A stretch of 64,000 bases of DNA from NCBI RefSeq assembly GCF_027172205.1, contig NC_070613.1, positions 9,495,501 through 9,559,500 of the forward strand, in the 5' to 3' direction. Origin of the DNA: Podarcis raffonei (lineage: Eukaryota; Chordata; Lepidosauria; Squamata; Lacertidae). This document shows positions 23,804-38,800 of the stretch, piece after piece. Position numbers and translations under genes: made by a program. Under the pieces are notes generated by a model. It saw only the letters and a program-made list of their open reading frames with translations, made no database searches and had not been told where the DNA came from. Numbering within the stretch: position 1 is the stretch's first letter; every line of letters begins with the position of its first letter.

Positions 23804-26800
23804 CGTTACCAGGGTCATGATCTAGTGCTTGGTTTAGAACTTTCTCTGCTTTGCCAAATTTTTTGAGCTTCAACAGGAGATCGGCAAGATCATGGCACAA
23901 GAAGTCCTGCTCACTCATTTTTAGAGCAACTTCATAGTAATTGACAGCCTGAAATAAATTAGTACATGTGAACAGATTAACTTCAGCTATGAGTTACAAA
24001 TGAAACACTTATTTTGTGATATTTGCAAGTCTTAGAGCTGTGCTGCTTATACTGGTTTGTTACATTCTGCTGCAGATTTAATGTTCTCCAGTGTAAGAAA
24101 AACTTCCTGCATGGGGGAAAAAAAATAATATCAGGGAGAGGGCTAGGTTAAAATACATCTCCCTGATAGGATTTTTAAAATGGGGAAGCATTCAAACACA
24201 CAGCCACCAACCACTAGCCTGATGTGACAAAGCCCAGTAAGAGCTATACCAAATTCTTCTGTTTGTGTAGCTGAGATCTATTTTTTCTTTTCTTTTGAAA
24301 CTGAGTAGACATTCCCATTTGTCTCCTGGGATACACACACATAGTTGAATCAATGTATAAATTCCTTACTTGGCACCTTGGAACTCTGAAACCAAGCAGA
24401 CTGATCCCAGGCCATGTCTCAAAATACACATCTGAATACAGACCCCTGTAAAAACTATTTGTTGGACGGATCAAGAGACGACAGCAGGCTGCTTGCTTCC
24501 CTGGCTTGGACCTGAACCATTTTTAGCAAAAAGAACAATCTGTTTCTCAACCTTGTTATATTGATGGGTGGACACGAAGGCTTTCCCAATTTTCCTTGCT
24601 ACTGTTGCATCCAAAGGATTCTTCTTCTGAGCTGCTTCATAAACTTCCAAAGCTTTCTCAGGCTACAATAAGTGACAGAAAAATTGCAGTTATTTTTGTA
24701 ATATTAATATAGCTATTTTTGGAGTTTTTTGTTTGGTGTTCTTCAGTGATGAGTAGCTTAATCCTATGCATGTTTACTTGCAAGTCAGGCCTACTGAGCT
24801 CAACAGGTGCAACTGTCAAGTAACAATGCACAGGACTACAGTCTTAGTTTCAATTTCAATTGGGAGTTGGGGTAGCATTTTAGTTTTTTTAGGTATAAAA
24901 TTTGCATTTTATCACTGTACACTAACCTCTTGAATATTCATGTAGGCATCCCCCAAGAGAAGGCTTGTATGAGGACTTGGCATATTTTCACACAACTCAC
25001 TAGATTAAAAAATGGAATGTCATTTAAGAAATGACAAACAGACTCAGTATACACAAGATGATTTTAGAGCTTCACACTTTTAAATTGGCACAGCAGCCTT
25101 AACTGTAATAGTCCCTAAAATGGATACAGCTACAGATTATGAACCCCCAAATAACACCAGAATAAAGCCAGTGAATTACCCTTCAAACATAACCTGGTTT
25201 GCAGGATCAGATATATGCGAGGTCACTTTGCACCACATCCTGAAGAAGTGAGCAACTGGTGCTCCACTTATAGTACATTAAAGCCTCATTCATACATGCA
25301 TATGCGTAATTCCACTTTTCTACACCTGATGACTGTCTGCTGAATATGTGAACTGACTCTGGGGGAAAGTGTTATGTTTAAGGTCATACAAAAATGATCA
25401 AAGGGCTGCAACACTTCCCCTTTGAGATCTTCCAACATTTGGGGCTTTGTAGTTTCGAGGGGGGGGGATGAAGATGGGTATATGATAAAGGCACCGTACT
25501 CTTTTCGACACAAGCTAAAAACATTCTTGTTTTGAGAAGTCTACTCAGATGCTAACAAAGTTGAGGTGAATTTTAAACTGCTTTAGCGTTTTCACTTTTT
25601 ATACATTTTAAGTATATTTTTCTTTATTTTATTGTTTTACCTTTTTGTAAACTGCTTTGAGAGTTACAGATAGGTAGCCGTGTTGGTCTGCCATAGTCAA
25701 AACAAAAAATTTTTTTCCTTCCAGTAGCACCTTAAAGACCAACTAAGTTAGTTCTTGGTATGAGCTTTCGTGTGCATGCACACTTCTTCAGATGTATCTG
25801 AAGAAGTGTGCATGCACACGAAAGCTCATACCAAGAACTAACTTAGTTGGTCTTTAAGGTGCTACTGGAAGGAAAAAATTGCTTTGAGAGTGTGTGTTTT
25901 TATTTACAATCAAGCAGTGTATAAAATTTATAAAATTAAAAAAAATGATAGAGGGGTATAAAATTACACATGGTTTGGAGAAAGTAGGTAGAGATATTTT
26001 TTTTATTCCTCTTTAATTAATACTAGAACCAATGATCATCCAATAAAGTAAGATATTGTAAGAGTAAAAAAGCACATATTCCTGTTTCCCGAGTGCTAAG
26101 AGCTCCTAGCAATGGTGCTGAATCAGAAGAAGGCGTCTTTGAAAAGTAAGCAGATGGGGGCTTTCCTCCCCAATACATTGCTGTGTTAGAAATACAGGTT
26201 TGCCTGAAGAGCAGGTAATGTTCTTCCTCTTCATCACACATACTCTCCAACATTTCTCTGCTGAAAACAGGGTCTCATTCCATAATGATAATTTTACTAT
26301 TTGAACCCAAACCATCTGACTGGGTTGCCCCAGCCACTCTGGGCGGCTTCCAACATATATAAAAACATAATAAAACATTTTTTTAAAACTGTCCCGATAC
26401 AGGATTGCCTTCAGATGGCTTGAGGGTCAGATAACTCCATACCCTCCAACATTTCTCCAGTGAAAATAGGGGTGTTCTAAGGAAGAGCAGGACATTCTGG
26501 GATCAAATCAGAAACTGGGACGGCTTCTCTAAATCAGGATGTCACTGGAAAATAGGGACACTTGGAGGGTCTGTATCACAGTGCTGTACTTGGAGAAGGA
26601 AAATCTGTCCTCCCAACACAGTGGTTTGATGGGGAAGAATCGCCCCCTGCTACACTACTGTTTGAAAGAAGGATGAGGCTGTGGGGCTGTCTGAGTGAAT
26701 GTGGTCTGTATATGTGTTGTACACGCAAGAAAGTGTGTATTAGCCATGCCCATCACTGGCATGTGATTCTCAGGGCAGTGGCTCACTTTGCAGGCCTTGC

Positions 26801-29800
26801 ACTGCAAAGGTTAGGCACCTCTGTTCTAAAAGGTTCTGATAGTCTCTCAAATAATCCTTGCTCTGATGCTCTGGATTCATTCCTGCCCCTCAAGCAAAAT
26901 ATGAAAAAGAATACTTGCAAAAAGCAAAATTAACATTACCAATAGCATCCAATATACAGTCTCTTATCCTTTCGAACTTGAAGGTATATCTGAGCCATTT
27001 TTTCCTTAACCTCAGTGTAATACGGTTGGCATGGTGTGACATTCCTCAGCATAGTTAGGGCTGAATCAACTTCCCCTTTGCTGAGAGCCAAATCTACATT
27101 AGCAACCATGACGCGGGTTTCTTCTGATGTCCCATTAAATTCAATAATGGCATCTTGCATTATCTTAGTAGCTTCATGCTAGAATGTTAAAACAATACAT
27201 GGAAATTCTTCAAAAACTTAAATGCTACATAGAAAAGGTAATGCTACTGCTGCTGCTACTACTAATAATAATATTTAACATTTATATAGCACTTTTTGAA
27301 CACTCAAAACCCTCCATAAACATTAATCTCAGTCAACTTTATAACAGCTCTGTAAAGCAGATCAGTATTACTATCACCATATTGCAGAGAACTGAAGCTG
27401 AGAGTGGTTTGATGCGTGAGTTCATGAAAGGCAAAATTTGAACTGGAGACTTCCTGGTTCAAACCTCAGCTTTTACCTATTATTTTAATCATTGTATTCC
27501 TTATATGCTTTCCCCTAATACAAGGCAAATTACTGATCTATTTGAGTTCCATGAACAAAGACTCAAATATTTGGAAAGAAATCATTTGACTCACTCGCAT
27601 GATGGTAGACTCTCCTTCATTGGAGGTTTTTAAGCAGAGGTTGGATGGCCACCTGTCATGGATGCTATAGTTGAGATTCCTGCATTGTAAAGGTAAAGGG
27701 ACCCCTGACTGTTAGGTCCAGTCGTGGCCAACTCTGGGGTTGCGGCACTCATCTTGCTTTACTAGCTGTGGGAGCCGACATACAGCTTCCGGGTCATGTG
27801 GCTAGCATGACTAAGCCGCTTCTGATGAACCAGAGCAGCCACAGAAATGCCGTTTACCTTCCCGCCGAAGCGGTACCTATTTATCTACTTGCAGTTTGAC
27901 GTGCTTTCAAACTGCTAGGTTGGCAGGAGCAGGGACCGAGCAATGGGAGCTCACCCCATTGCAGGGATTTGAACTGCCAGCCTTCTGATTGGCAAGCCCT
28001 AGGCTCTGTGGTTCAACCCACAGCGCCACCCGCGTCCCATCTCCTGCATTGTAGCAATCTGCAATTCTATGGTTCTATCTAAATTGCTGCCTTTTGAAAT
28101 GGGAGTTCCAAAAGACAATGGTATAATGCGCTGCCTGATGCAAGTCCTTCCCATTGTGTCTTGAATCTGCTACCAGTGAATGGGCTCAGGGCAGATAAGC
28201 CCATTAGGTTTTGAATAAAACTGCAGGATCTGATTCAACCTCTTGCAGATATCATTTCCAATAATCTTCCCTTCAAATAACATAAAAGAACATCTGAATT
28301 TATGTAATTGCTAGTTTCTCCAGTTTATTTTTGACCAGTTTACTTTTAAAATGAGTGAGTTCATCAGGTTTTCTCTTTACCCCAGAGGGTCTTGCTTCCT
28401 TTAAAAATATTAGACATTGCATTTACTGTGCAGTTAATATACAGAACTTCTTACCAGTTCCCCATTGAATCGAAGAGCTTCAGCGAGTTCCAGATAGATG
28501 GAGACTTGTTCACTTATAACTATACGGGGGCCCTGGCCTTTCTTAGCTTCCCCTTTCATTTGAGGTAAACTGATAAGCATTTTTAAGACTTTTATGGCTT
28601 CAGGATACTCTCCAGCTTTATTCAGTGCTCTAGCCCTGATGAAGTGATACCATGGAGAATCACGAAGCTGCCCAAAATATGAAAAAAGTGACATTAGTAA
28701 GAACATCCAATGCAAACTTCATCCTAAATTTTTTTTTGCATGTGTACTGGTCACATGCATGTAGAGTAACAAGGAAAAGGCTTGTAAGCTTGGTACTCAG
28801 AAGCATTTACATTGTTCCTTTTGGGCTCCATCTTACCTGAAAATTGTAGCTGACTCCTATTTCAAGTGAATGCACACATTCTTTGATGTTTCCTTGAGAG
28901 AGGTGGATCTGGGCCATAAGAAGATTGGCATCTGTTGATGTCGGATCCAATTCTAAACAACGCTGCAAAGTACCCTGGGCAGTTTCTAGTTCTCCTGGAA
29001 AATAGCCTAACATGTTGTTTTGCTCTCAACATGCCATTTTTTTACAAAAACCAAGTTATACTTTACTTAATCTTATGTAGGTCTTCCTGAGTAAGCACAA
29101 CAGTTTACTAACTTGATCCCATGCTATTCAGTGTGGTTAAGGTGAAGACAGATGGAATATTTTGGGAGCAGTAATGAACAACACATAAAGAAGGCTGATC
29201 GCAGAAGAATTGATGCTTTTGAATTATGGTGCTGGAGGAGACTCTTGAGAGTCCCATGGACTGCAAGAAGATCAAACCTCTCCATTCTGAAGGAAATCGG
29301 CCCTGAGTGCTCACTGGAAGGACAGATCCTGAAACTGAGGCTCCAATACTTTGGCCACCTCATGAGAAGAGAAGACTCCCTGGAAAAGTCCCTGATGTTG
29401 GGAAAGATGGAGGGCACAAGGAGAAGGGGACGACAGAGGACGAGATGGTTGGACAGTGTTCTCAAAGCTGCCAGCATGAGTCTGACCAAACTGCGGGAGG
29501 CAGTGGAAGACAGAAGTGCCTGGCGTGCTCTGGTCCATAGGGTCACGAAGAGTCGGACATGACTAAACAACTAAACAACAGCAACAACAATGAACAATGG
29601 TGATTATAATATGTACTGTTTCGTCTCCTGAGATCTGAAAACTCGGTTCTGCATGTCTGTAGCATTTTCAGTTTGAACTCGAGTAAAAACAACCGCGAAA
29701 GGTGTTTTGGTAGCTTAGTTCCTATGATATGACCAACCAACTCCTGGAGCAGTTTTGCAACTGTTTTATAAACATTTACAGGTTTTGTTTTTAATAAAGC

Positions 29801-32800
29801 AAAGGATAAGTTTGTAAACAACTATACACATGATTATTATTTTTTAAAAAGTAGACAGCCTGCTCAAAAGCATGAGGGAGCATGACTGATGGGTGAACAA
29901 GCATCTTATATAGGAAGCTGCTGTACATCCAATCAGATCAATGGTCCATCTAGCTCAGTACTGTCTACACCAGGCTTCTTCAACCTTGGCCCTTCAGATG
30001 TTTTGAGACTACAGTTCTCATCATCCCTGACCACTGGTCCTGCTAGCTAGGGATCATGGGAGTTGTAGGCCAAAAACATCTGGAGGGTTGAGGAAGCCTG
30101 GTCTATGCTAACTGGCAGCAGCTCTTCAGGGTTTAAGATAGAGTTTCCCCCTCAGGTATTGAACCTGAGACCTTATGCATACAAAGCAGATGTTCTACCA
30201 CTGAGCTACAGTCCTTACCCAAATGGCATACATAAATACCAGATTAGCTGGTATGACATGCAAATTGCAAAGATGGGTTCACACCCTGAGTGCTCTTTTA
30301 AATACTGTCTTCTTCATATTTATTGTTCGTGAGAATTGAGATTTGTGCTATCTTCCCTCCAGTAGTGCAAGGTGAGGTGTGAGCTCAGTTGAGAACTGGA
30401 CCAACCCCTCATTTTTAATGTGGTTTTGCTCTCTTGGGGATTGTATAGTGTATAGCTCTGACTCTTCCCCTTTGTCTTTGATCTTTGTATCCCCAAGTCA
30501 AGGATCAGAAGCATTATTGCTTCTTAGCTTAATAAGAAGCTTGGACTTTTTAGTATTGGAAGACACAAGACCTACCCACCCTGGAAGAATGGCAGACGAA
30601 GGTGATAGACTACATGGGACTGGTAGAAATGACTGGCAGAATCCGAGACCAGGGGAGAGAGACAGCGGAGGAAGATTGGAAGAAATTTAAGGACTATCTT
30701 AAGAAATATTGCAAAATTAATGAATGTTAGTATGACACTGGTTTAGAATTTACGTGGTTTCCAGCTGTAATGGATAAGTAAAAAGAAAAGAAAGGTCAAA
30801 AATTAAATGAAAATTAAGGGAAAGGATTTGCTGAATCAATAAATTAGAAACTGGAATACAGAAAGGGGAGGTATGAGGAAGTCGGGGAAGTAAGTTACAA
30901 GAAAATAAGGGATTGAAAGTATACTTGTTTTTTTACTCTTGTCTGTTTGTATTTTTGTATTTTTGTTTTGTTTTTATATAATTTTTGAAATTTTAATAAA
31001 AATCTTTTTTTAAAAAAAGAAGAAGCTTGGACTTTTTAATTCAGTTGCAGTTAAATTGTTTTAAACTGTTTGTAATATTGTGTTTTAATTGCTGTAACCC
31101 ACCCTAGCAACTTAAGGTGAAGGGCGGGAAACAACAATAATAGTTAAAAAGCTCATTCCCTGAAAGCAACTCCCAGCAACCTAAAATCCATAAGCATTTT
31201 TTACTTTTTTCTTGAGTAGACACTCAGAACTCAATTTACCTGATAAATATTTAACCTGTGCCATTAGATAAAGAGGCTCAATCATTCCAGGGGTGGCTTT
31301 CACTAGTGGATTCAAAATTATAGTTACTTGCTTAAGAAGTGAAGATAAAACCTGACCTGGTAACCGAGGCTACGGAGAGAATGTGAAATTGCATTATTTT
31401 CCAGAAAAATAAAATACAGGGTAAAATTGATGTATTTGGTAAACAATCCCCAAGTCTAGCCCAGGGGTCATGGTACTTATGAACTTCAATCTGCCTACCC
31501 ATTGCACAAGATTTCTATGAATATATCTGAGTGCTTATGGGAACATTTATATAGTTCCTTCTGCTGCTATCAGTAATTGTTATGTAGTGATTTGTTATGA
31601 GTTATTGTGTTGTCATTTTTAAAGGGCTGTGCCTTTTTACAGATTCTTTTTAGCTTTATTTTTGTTGTAAACCACCCTGTGGTTTGTGAGAAGGGTAGTA
31701 TATAAAGAATCTAAGTAAATAATTCTGGGCACCCCACAACTGCTTGGGAGAAGTGGGGAGAAACAGTGGGGCAGATGGAATGCAGCCAGCCAAGGAAACA
31801 GAAATCTCACAAGCATCAGACTGGGAAAGATGCAGTTTTTACCTTCTGCTTACTGAGAGAAGCGGTGCTTCTATTAATCCTAGCACAGTCTGCCTGCCTC
31901 ACGCTGGTAAACAGAGAGAGGTTACAGTGCTCATGGTCAGGATTTTGGTTGTTGTGGGACTGAGGAAGCTATCTTTGCAAGTGTCTGCCTCTCGCAGCTC
32001 CACAAATAACTCTGCTCTGGTACAGTCTACTTTTGTAGTGTTTGTACAATCTTCCTTTGTGTAGCATCCTGAAATGGTTTTACATTACTGACAAGAACAG
32101 GATAATTTTAGGTGTAGCTGAAAAATAAGCAGGATGGTACCCCACACAATCACATCCTACTTCAAACACTGACTATAAGTCTCCAGCTCTCTCCTCACAA
32201 GCAAATCCTTCATGTAAAAGGCTGCCACCTTTCAACCCCCAATAAATCCTACTATTTAGCAAATGGGGAGTGCAAAACTCAAGCTTCTACCTGCTTGGGA
32301 CAGAAGACCAAATATTCTTTCACAATTTCAATCATAAACATGGGGTTCAGCTTTTCATAGTATTCAATGCTTAGAGGAAGTCCATGCAAAGCAGAACAAT
32401 GAAGTTCTGCAGCTTCGTTGAGAAAGGCACAGGCAGCCTGATCATTGTTTTTCCTTGAAGCAATCACACCTTGAAGATAAGCTAGAAGCTGCGAGAAAAA
32501 AGCACACAGAATTTTTAATGAACAAGAGATTTGGTTTAAGATCAACCCAAAGTTTCCCTTTAGATAATCTATTAGAATCAGTGCAGAACTGCAGATGTAC
32601 AATTAAACCAAGCTTTGGGAACTGGGAGGGCAGGTTCATCTTTCTCCTACTTCATGTGTGGAGAGGACCCAACCCTTCTCTTTCCGCTTAGGTTGATGTG
32701 TGGCCATCATTAGCTCAGGCTGGATTTTAACTCAGGAAGCACCTAAACTTGCTTTGTTAAACTAGTTTCAATCATGGTCCTCAAAATGAATTAAAAGCAT

Positions 32801-35800
32801 CCCTGCGTTCTTCTGATCAAGGTTGGCAAAGACTGTAAAGGGAGATAATAGACACTTTCCCAGTCCTTAGAAGCTGATATATTTTACATCCACACAATCA
32901 TATATGGCGAAGTCATGCAAAAGTGCTAAACAGCAAATATACTTATGGATTTATCATTATGCACATAAATGCATTTATTGTACAGCAGCCTACAGTGCCA
33001 CCTAAGATGCAGAAATTATTGTGTGACAAAAGTACAATTTGATGGATTGCAAAGCAGGCATTGTATCCATCCAAAAATAGCAGAGAATGCCTTTGCCACT
33101 AAACGTTATGGGGAAATTACAACTCTAATAATGTACTGGGAAGACTAGCTGAGTGGCATATTTTCTCTAAAAGAAGCCAGGGATGAGAACAAGATCATTC
33201 CCTGCCCCACCAATTAGGGCATTCTAGCATTCCTTTACATCATGCCGCATTTCAGCAAACTAATGTGCCAAGCCGAAGAGCTGCTCGGAACAAATGCAGT
33301 ATTAAGTAGTTATACAGTTATAGTTATGGTAGGGCTTCTGAGCACAGCCAACAAGAAGAGCGCTGAAATGCAATTGAACAGACTTCTACCTAATAAAACT
33401 GGTGACCTGAGGTAGGTGGGGATTAACATGAACAGTGGCATTCTTTGGCCAAATTCATCCCAGGGTCTGTTAGCTGCCAACCCTTCTGAAATTTTTGGAG
33501 CCTAGCAATATTAAGCAGGGTGGAAAATACAGAAGAGACTGCAGTGACCACTGCTTGAAGAAACACAATTACATGGGGTTGGGCACGTGTTCACCTGCAT
33601 TTGACAATTCATGGTAAGCATATACATAAGAAATCAAAGGAAATAAGTGTAATCTAACTGCAGATTTTCCCGTAGACTGCTGAACTTCCTTTAGAAACTC
33701 CAGTTGATTCTCTGCTTCTTCTATTTTCCCTCCAAGCACCTGGCACCATATAGATCCTGAAAAGTAATTATCAGCAATAAATTACATGTTCGTAAGTATG
33801 ATTAAATGTACTTTGAATTACAACCACAAATGTTAAATTGTAAATCGCTAAGGGGATGAGGGGTCATATTGGGAAAGTATCATGAATTTGAGTAGGGTGG
33901 AGCTGTGGCCTCGCACCCAATGCTACCTTAAAGTGCAGCAGCTTGTTTTTGCAGTGTCACAATTAAAATAGCCCCTTACAATTGGACTTCATTCTAATTT
34001 TGTCCCCATCCTCCTACCTGCTGAGTTATATGAAAGCAACACTGGGACTAAGAAGTAGGAAACTGACAGTCAGTCAGTTCCACTCCCTGGATTTGTTGGA
34101 AGAAAGTAGGCAGGTGGGGGTTAGCTAAGGGCTGGCTGAGCTTAGTGGGGCAGAGCCCTATTTGCTCTAACAGACCAGCCTCCAGTGCAGTTCACTAATC
34201 TTATTAACTGTTTGGGCAGTCTTGAGCTAGAAGTTGTTGCCAATTTACATATTACTGCCTGTAACAGCTGGGCAGGTCTGAGCTAGAGGCTGCAGCCAAA
34301 TTACATATTACTAGCTTCAAGTCACATGTCCCTGCCTGGATGAATCACACACTGAGCTCTTCATTAAATGTTAGACCCTCATTCCAGCCTTTCTCCATCA
34401 AAACTATAAAGTGAGAAAATTCTCAGGAGAGATTGCTATGATCCTAACAAGATGGTCTATGTCTAAGAACATAAATCTTTCTGGGGAGTGGATCTTCTTT
34501 GCACAGTGGGTGAGCAAATGCATAACCTCCTCTGACTCCAGCATGCACATAGTATAGCATCTGATGTGAAAAATCTTCATGTAAGACTGTATGAATAAGG
34601 GGACAAATTGGTTCTTATGCCCCTTTTTTCTGAGGGAGAGAATTATCAGGCCAACACACATATGGCCCCACACACTGAGCATCCCATCAGATGTCACTAT
34701 TGTATATAGTAGATGACGGATGTGTATCCACTCCTCCAGAGTCCAGGTAACTCCATGCACCAGACCTAAAAGTGACTTGAGGTTGGCACATGGTCCAAAG
34801 GTTTTTATTTTCTTAGGTTGAAGAAAGACAGATACTAAATTAAAGTAAACTAAAAAAAAAATTCTTAACAGCCTACCTGTCATTGAATCTGCAGTGTTTT
34901 CATTCAACTCGGAGGCTTTTGCATACCATTCAGATGCTTCCTTCCAACACCCTTGAAGAATTAGCAGATATCCTAACTCATTCGCATAATGTGCATTACT
35001 AGATATTAGGTTGCTACCTGAGTCTTTAACAAACTCATACACTTCCCGGAGGATATTTTGATTCTTCCCGCACTAAACAGAACATAATTTAAAGGGCAAA
35101 AAATTAATGCCATGCTCATGAAGCACATATATGATCAAAAATGCCTTGTGATGGGATGGAAGTATTGAAAATGCATAATTACATTTGTTCATTATGTGAA
35201 AAAAACCCTAAGCATTATCAATTTATACAGCTAGCTAGTAAATTAGATTTCCCCACACATTTGTAAGACTTTCTTGGGGGGGGGCACCCACAATATTTCA
35301 AATGGGGAAGGCACCAAAGATAGGAAAGAAAACAAATTATTACTAAGCAAGATAGGTCATAGTAATGGTAAACATGCCCTTACCAGTCTGCTGATTGCAA
35401 GGATTTTTTGAAGGTGAAGTTCGGATCTTTGGGGCTCCTTCAACTCCAAAGCAACAATAAATTCTCTAAGCATTTGCAGTGCCTGCATTAAAAAGTTTAA
35501 TATTTTAAAATCAGAGACACTGCCACTTATTTTATATCCAATACACTGAATGGCATAACAAGTAGTGAGTTAGCCAAAAGTGAAAAACTATGTACACATT
35601 TTAAACATAAGTTAGGCCCTTGATTTTAAAAACAAAATCTGGGATTTTGAGTCCAATTCTTCACATTACGCTACATATTAGTATCTATGAAGCAAACATA
35701 TCCTCAAGTATAGATATGCTTAATATAAAGAGTACACAAAGGCAACATTACTAATAATAAGCTACCCATCAAATCATTGCAGGCAAGGAGCACCATGAAG

Positions 35801-38800
35801 ACATTTGTTTTAAAATTCTAGGACACCAATTTTATATTCCAAATGTCAAAAAATATATAACACTCACCAAAACTTTATTCCCAGTAATAGCAAGATGATT
35901 TACAACCATGTACTGGAGTCCATCTATATCATTTGGATCCTTGCTTAGGATTCTTAAACAAGAATTTGTTCAAAAGTATTAAGAGAGAAAAGTAAATTAT
36001 AGCATAAATGACTTATTTATGCTATTTTAATTTCAATTATGCCTATTATGGAAAGAAAGAAAATCTATTATTAATTAAAAGCTACATACTTATTGCTACA
36101 GAGTCACACTCAGATAAAGGAGAAAACAAGTTTAAGGTTTAGAAAGACAGAATTTATCTCATAACTTTAAAAGACAAATTGGAGAGTGGGAAAGATTGTT
36201 TTAGGGGAAAATGGATTTGTGACTTATCAACATCTGCTGAAAGTGGAAAGAGTTAGAAGACTTAGGAGCACCGGGAAGGCAATGTTAGCTGAAGCACAGA
36301 ACAGGGTAGCCAACACACTCTGTAATTGTGCAGGTACTGGGGACACCTACTGGCCATTATGTTGAACATCCATAAGAATCGGGATTATATTTTAAATAAC
36401 CACTTTATAGGGAAAGAACCAAAGGTCAATGGAGGAGCACAAGCGTTGCATGTAAAACATTCCAGGTTCAATCTCTGACATCTCTAGGACTAGGAAAGAC
36501 TCCTGTCTTCCCAAACTGCTGCCCTCCAGATGCTTTAACTGACAGCTCTCATCATCCCTGACCACTGCCATCTCTCCCATTAGCCAAAGACTTGGAGAAG
36601 CAGATATGTCTCCTGTTGCCAGCCATGGAGATCCTGAGACTCCCTGGTGAAGCTGCTTCCAGAGGATTCTCCAGAACGGCCCTCAGAGTGGGTTCCAGCC
36701 TGAGTGCCAGCAGATAAGCCCCTGGTGGAGTCTAAGGGAAAACCAAGCCACCCACTATCCCTCAAAAGGGCAGATGCCTAAAGATTCATACCCAGCCTGC
36801 AGGGTCACAACCAAGTATGTGCCTACGAGTCCAAAGTCACCATGCTAGTCAGGAATACAGGACTAATAGTAAGAGGCAGCTTCCTATACTGAGGTTGGCC
36901 AACCTGTTTACAAATGAAATGGCACGTCTCATTTTCTTCCATTGCTGAAAATCATCTCCTACCGTTTACTTTCTTCTGCAGTTTGCTCCCAGTCCTGTGA
37001 TGCTAAATGTAGTCTCATCTTGATGACAATGGCTGGTGTAAATAAAGGGAAAGTAACAACTAACTGGCTAATTATTTCCAGAGCTCCGGAGTAATTCTGT
37101 TGCACCATGAAATATTTTGCCTATAGAAAGTGGGAAGGGGGGGTGAGGAGAGAAAAAATATGTATCATTTGAAATAGGTACTTGAGTGGATGTATGCCAC
37201 CGCAGTCAACACAAGATATATACCACTTTCTGTGGCCAGTTCATAATGGAGTCACATCACATTCACCTATCCTGGATTTTGCCAGCAACATCAATCCAAT
37301 ACAGTTTTGTAGTCAGAAGGCAGCTACATATATATATATATATATATTATTTATATCCCCCCCCAGCCAAAGCCGGGCTCAGAGCGGCTAACAACAGTAA
37401 AATAATACTGTTTTTAAGAGGTTTTTAAAATGTTTTTGTTTTATCACTTATTTGCCATCCTGGGCTCCTCTAGGAAAGGTATTAATAAAAATAATGGCAG
37501 CCCATTTTTTCATCATGGCCTTATCAAATGATATTTTTAGAACTAGATGAGTTATTTTGTTGGTATGTTGGCTTGTATGTTTCTTGGTTAAAATCTGATA
37601 TGTTTTAACTGCTTTAACTGTGAGAGTTTATGAGTTTATATTTGTGCATGGTTCTAAACCATTTTAAGAGGCAACGTTGCTTGAAGAGTGATCTAAAAGT
37701 CTTTTAAATAAACAAGCAAATATATAATCAAATGACATTTGGTCATCTCTGTTCTACTCAGACCAAACCTCCTAAATTTGACTTTGTAGAATATATCCAG
37801 GCGATCTGACATAGAGTTAGTGACAGATATGACCACTGATTTCAATGGGTTTCAGTGCACCTAGCTCTGCATAGGATCAAGTTAAAGGATTTTGGAGTTG
37901 GATTTGCAGTACCCCAAGGTTTCAGCCTCCAGGGATATAGTTCTAACCACTTGGTTATCCTGTCTAAAATGAGAGAGAATGATAGCAAAGCTAAAAGTAA
38001 ATTATCTACCTTTCCCATCATCCCAAATATTTCTGTATTGTCTTGAATCCCTTCATCCAAATATTTTATAGCCTTCTTAGCAGCATGAGCTTTGTCACTG
38101 GTAACATATATCCATCCTTTCAAAACTAGTCCCTGCAGAGGTGGAAAAAACAAACACCACCTCAGCAAAGTAATGAAACTCTTCAATTACAGCATTAGTA
38201 TGCCAATAGAATGTCAATTTAATAGTTCACATACAATTACTTTTTTCAGATACAAAAGTTAAACGCAATTAGAAACCAAATATATAAGAAACCTTAGGAC
38301 ACTAGTATTTTCTGATAAAATATAACGAAGAACAAATACCATCCTTCCGCCAAGACAATTCACATCCTGCTGTTTCCCCACCAGCATCAACTGAGCAGGA
38401 AGAGTATGATACACGTTTGGAACACACCAATAATTAAGGTTGTATGTTTTGCATTAAAAAGTTCTCCCTCTCCCAGAACCCAGAACTAAGATTTGAGAAG
38501 CTCTTGGAGCCAGAGACCACAAGACTCATTAGGACTTGTCTTTGAATGTTCCAGAGCGCAATCTTTGAAGAACATAGTACTGTGAAGACCTCTACTGAAG
38601 CAGCAGCAAAGCTTTCATTCCCCCACATTACCAACCCCTGTACTTGCTTCCCTTCCAGCATCCTCAGATCCAAAGGATACTTTCTAGAATTCTCCTGCAT
38701 CCTGCTGTCATAGAATTGTATAGTTGGAAGGGACCCTGAGGGTCATCTAGTTCAACCCCTGCAATGCAGGAATCTCAACTTAAAGCATCCACAACAGATG

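Noticed and set aside
34404-35042. 212-codon minus-strand frame as one exon
   Set aside because: Only its first part (down to 34877) is TTC21A exon 9. The frame continues past a GTAGGC donor into intron, and the next exon at 33756 joins in phase with conserved protein.
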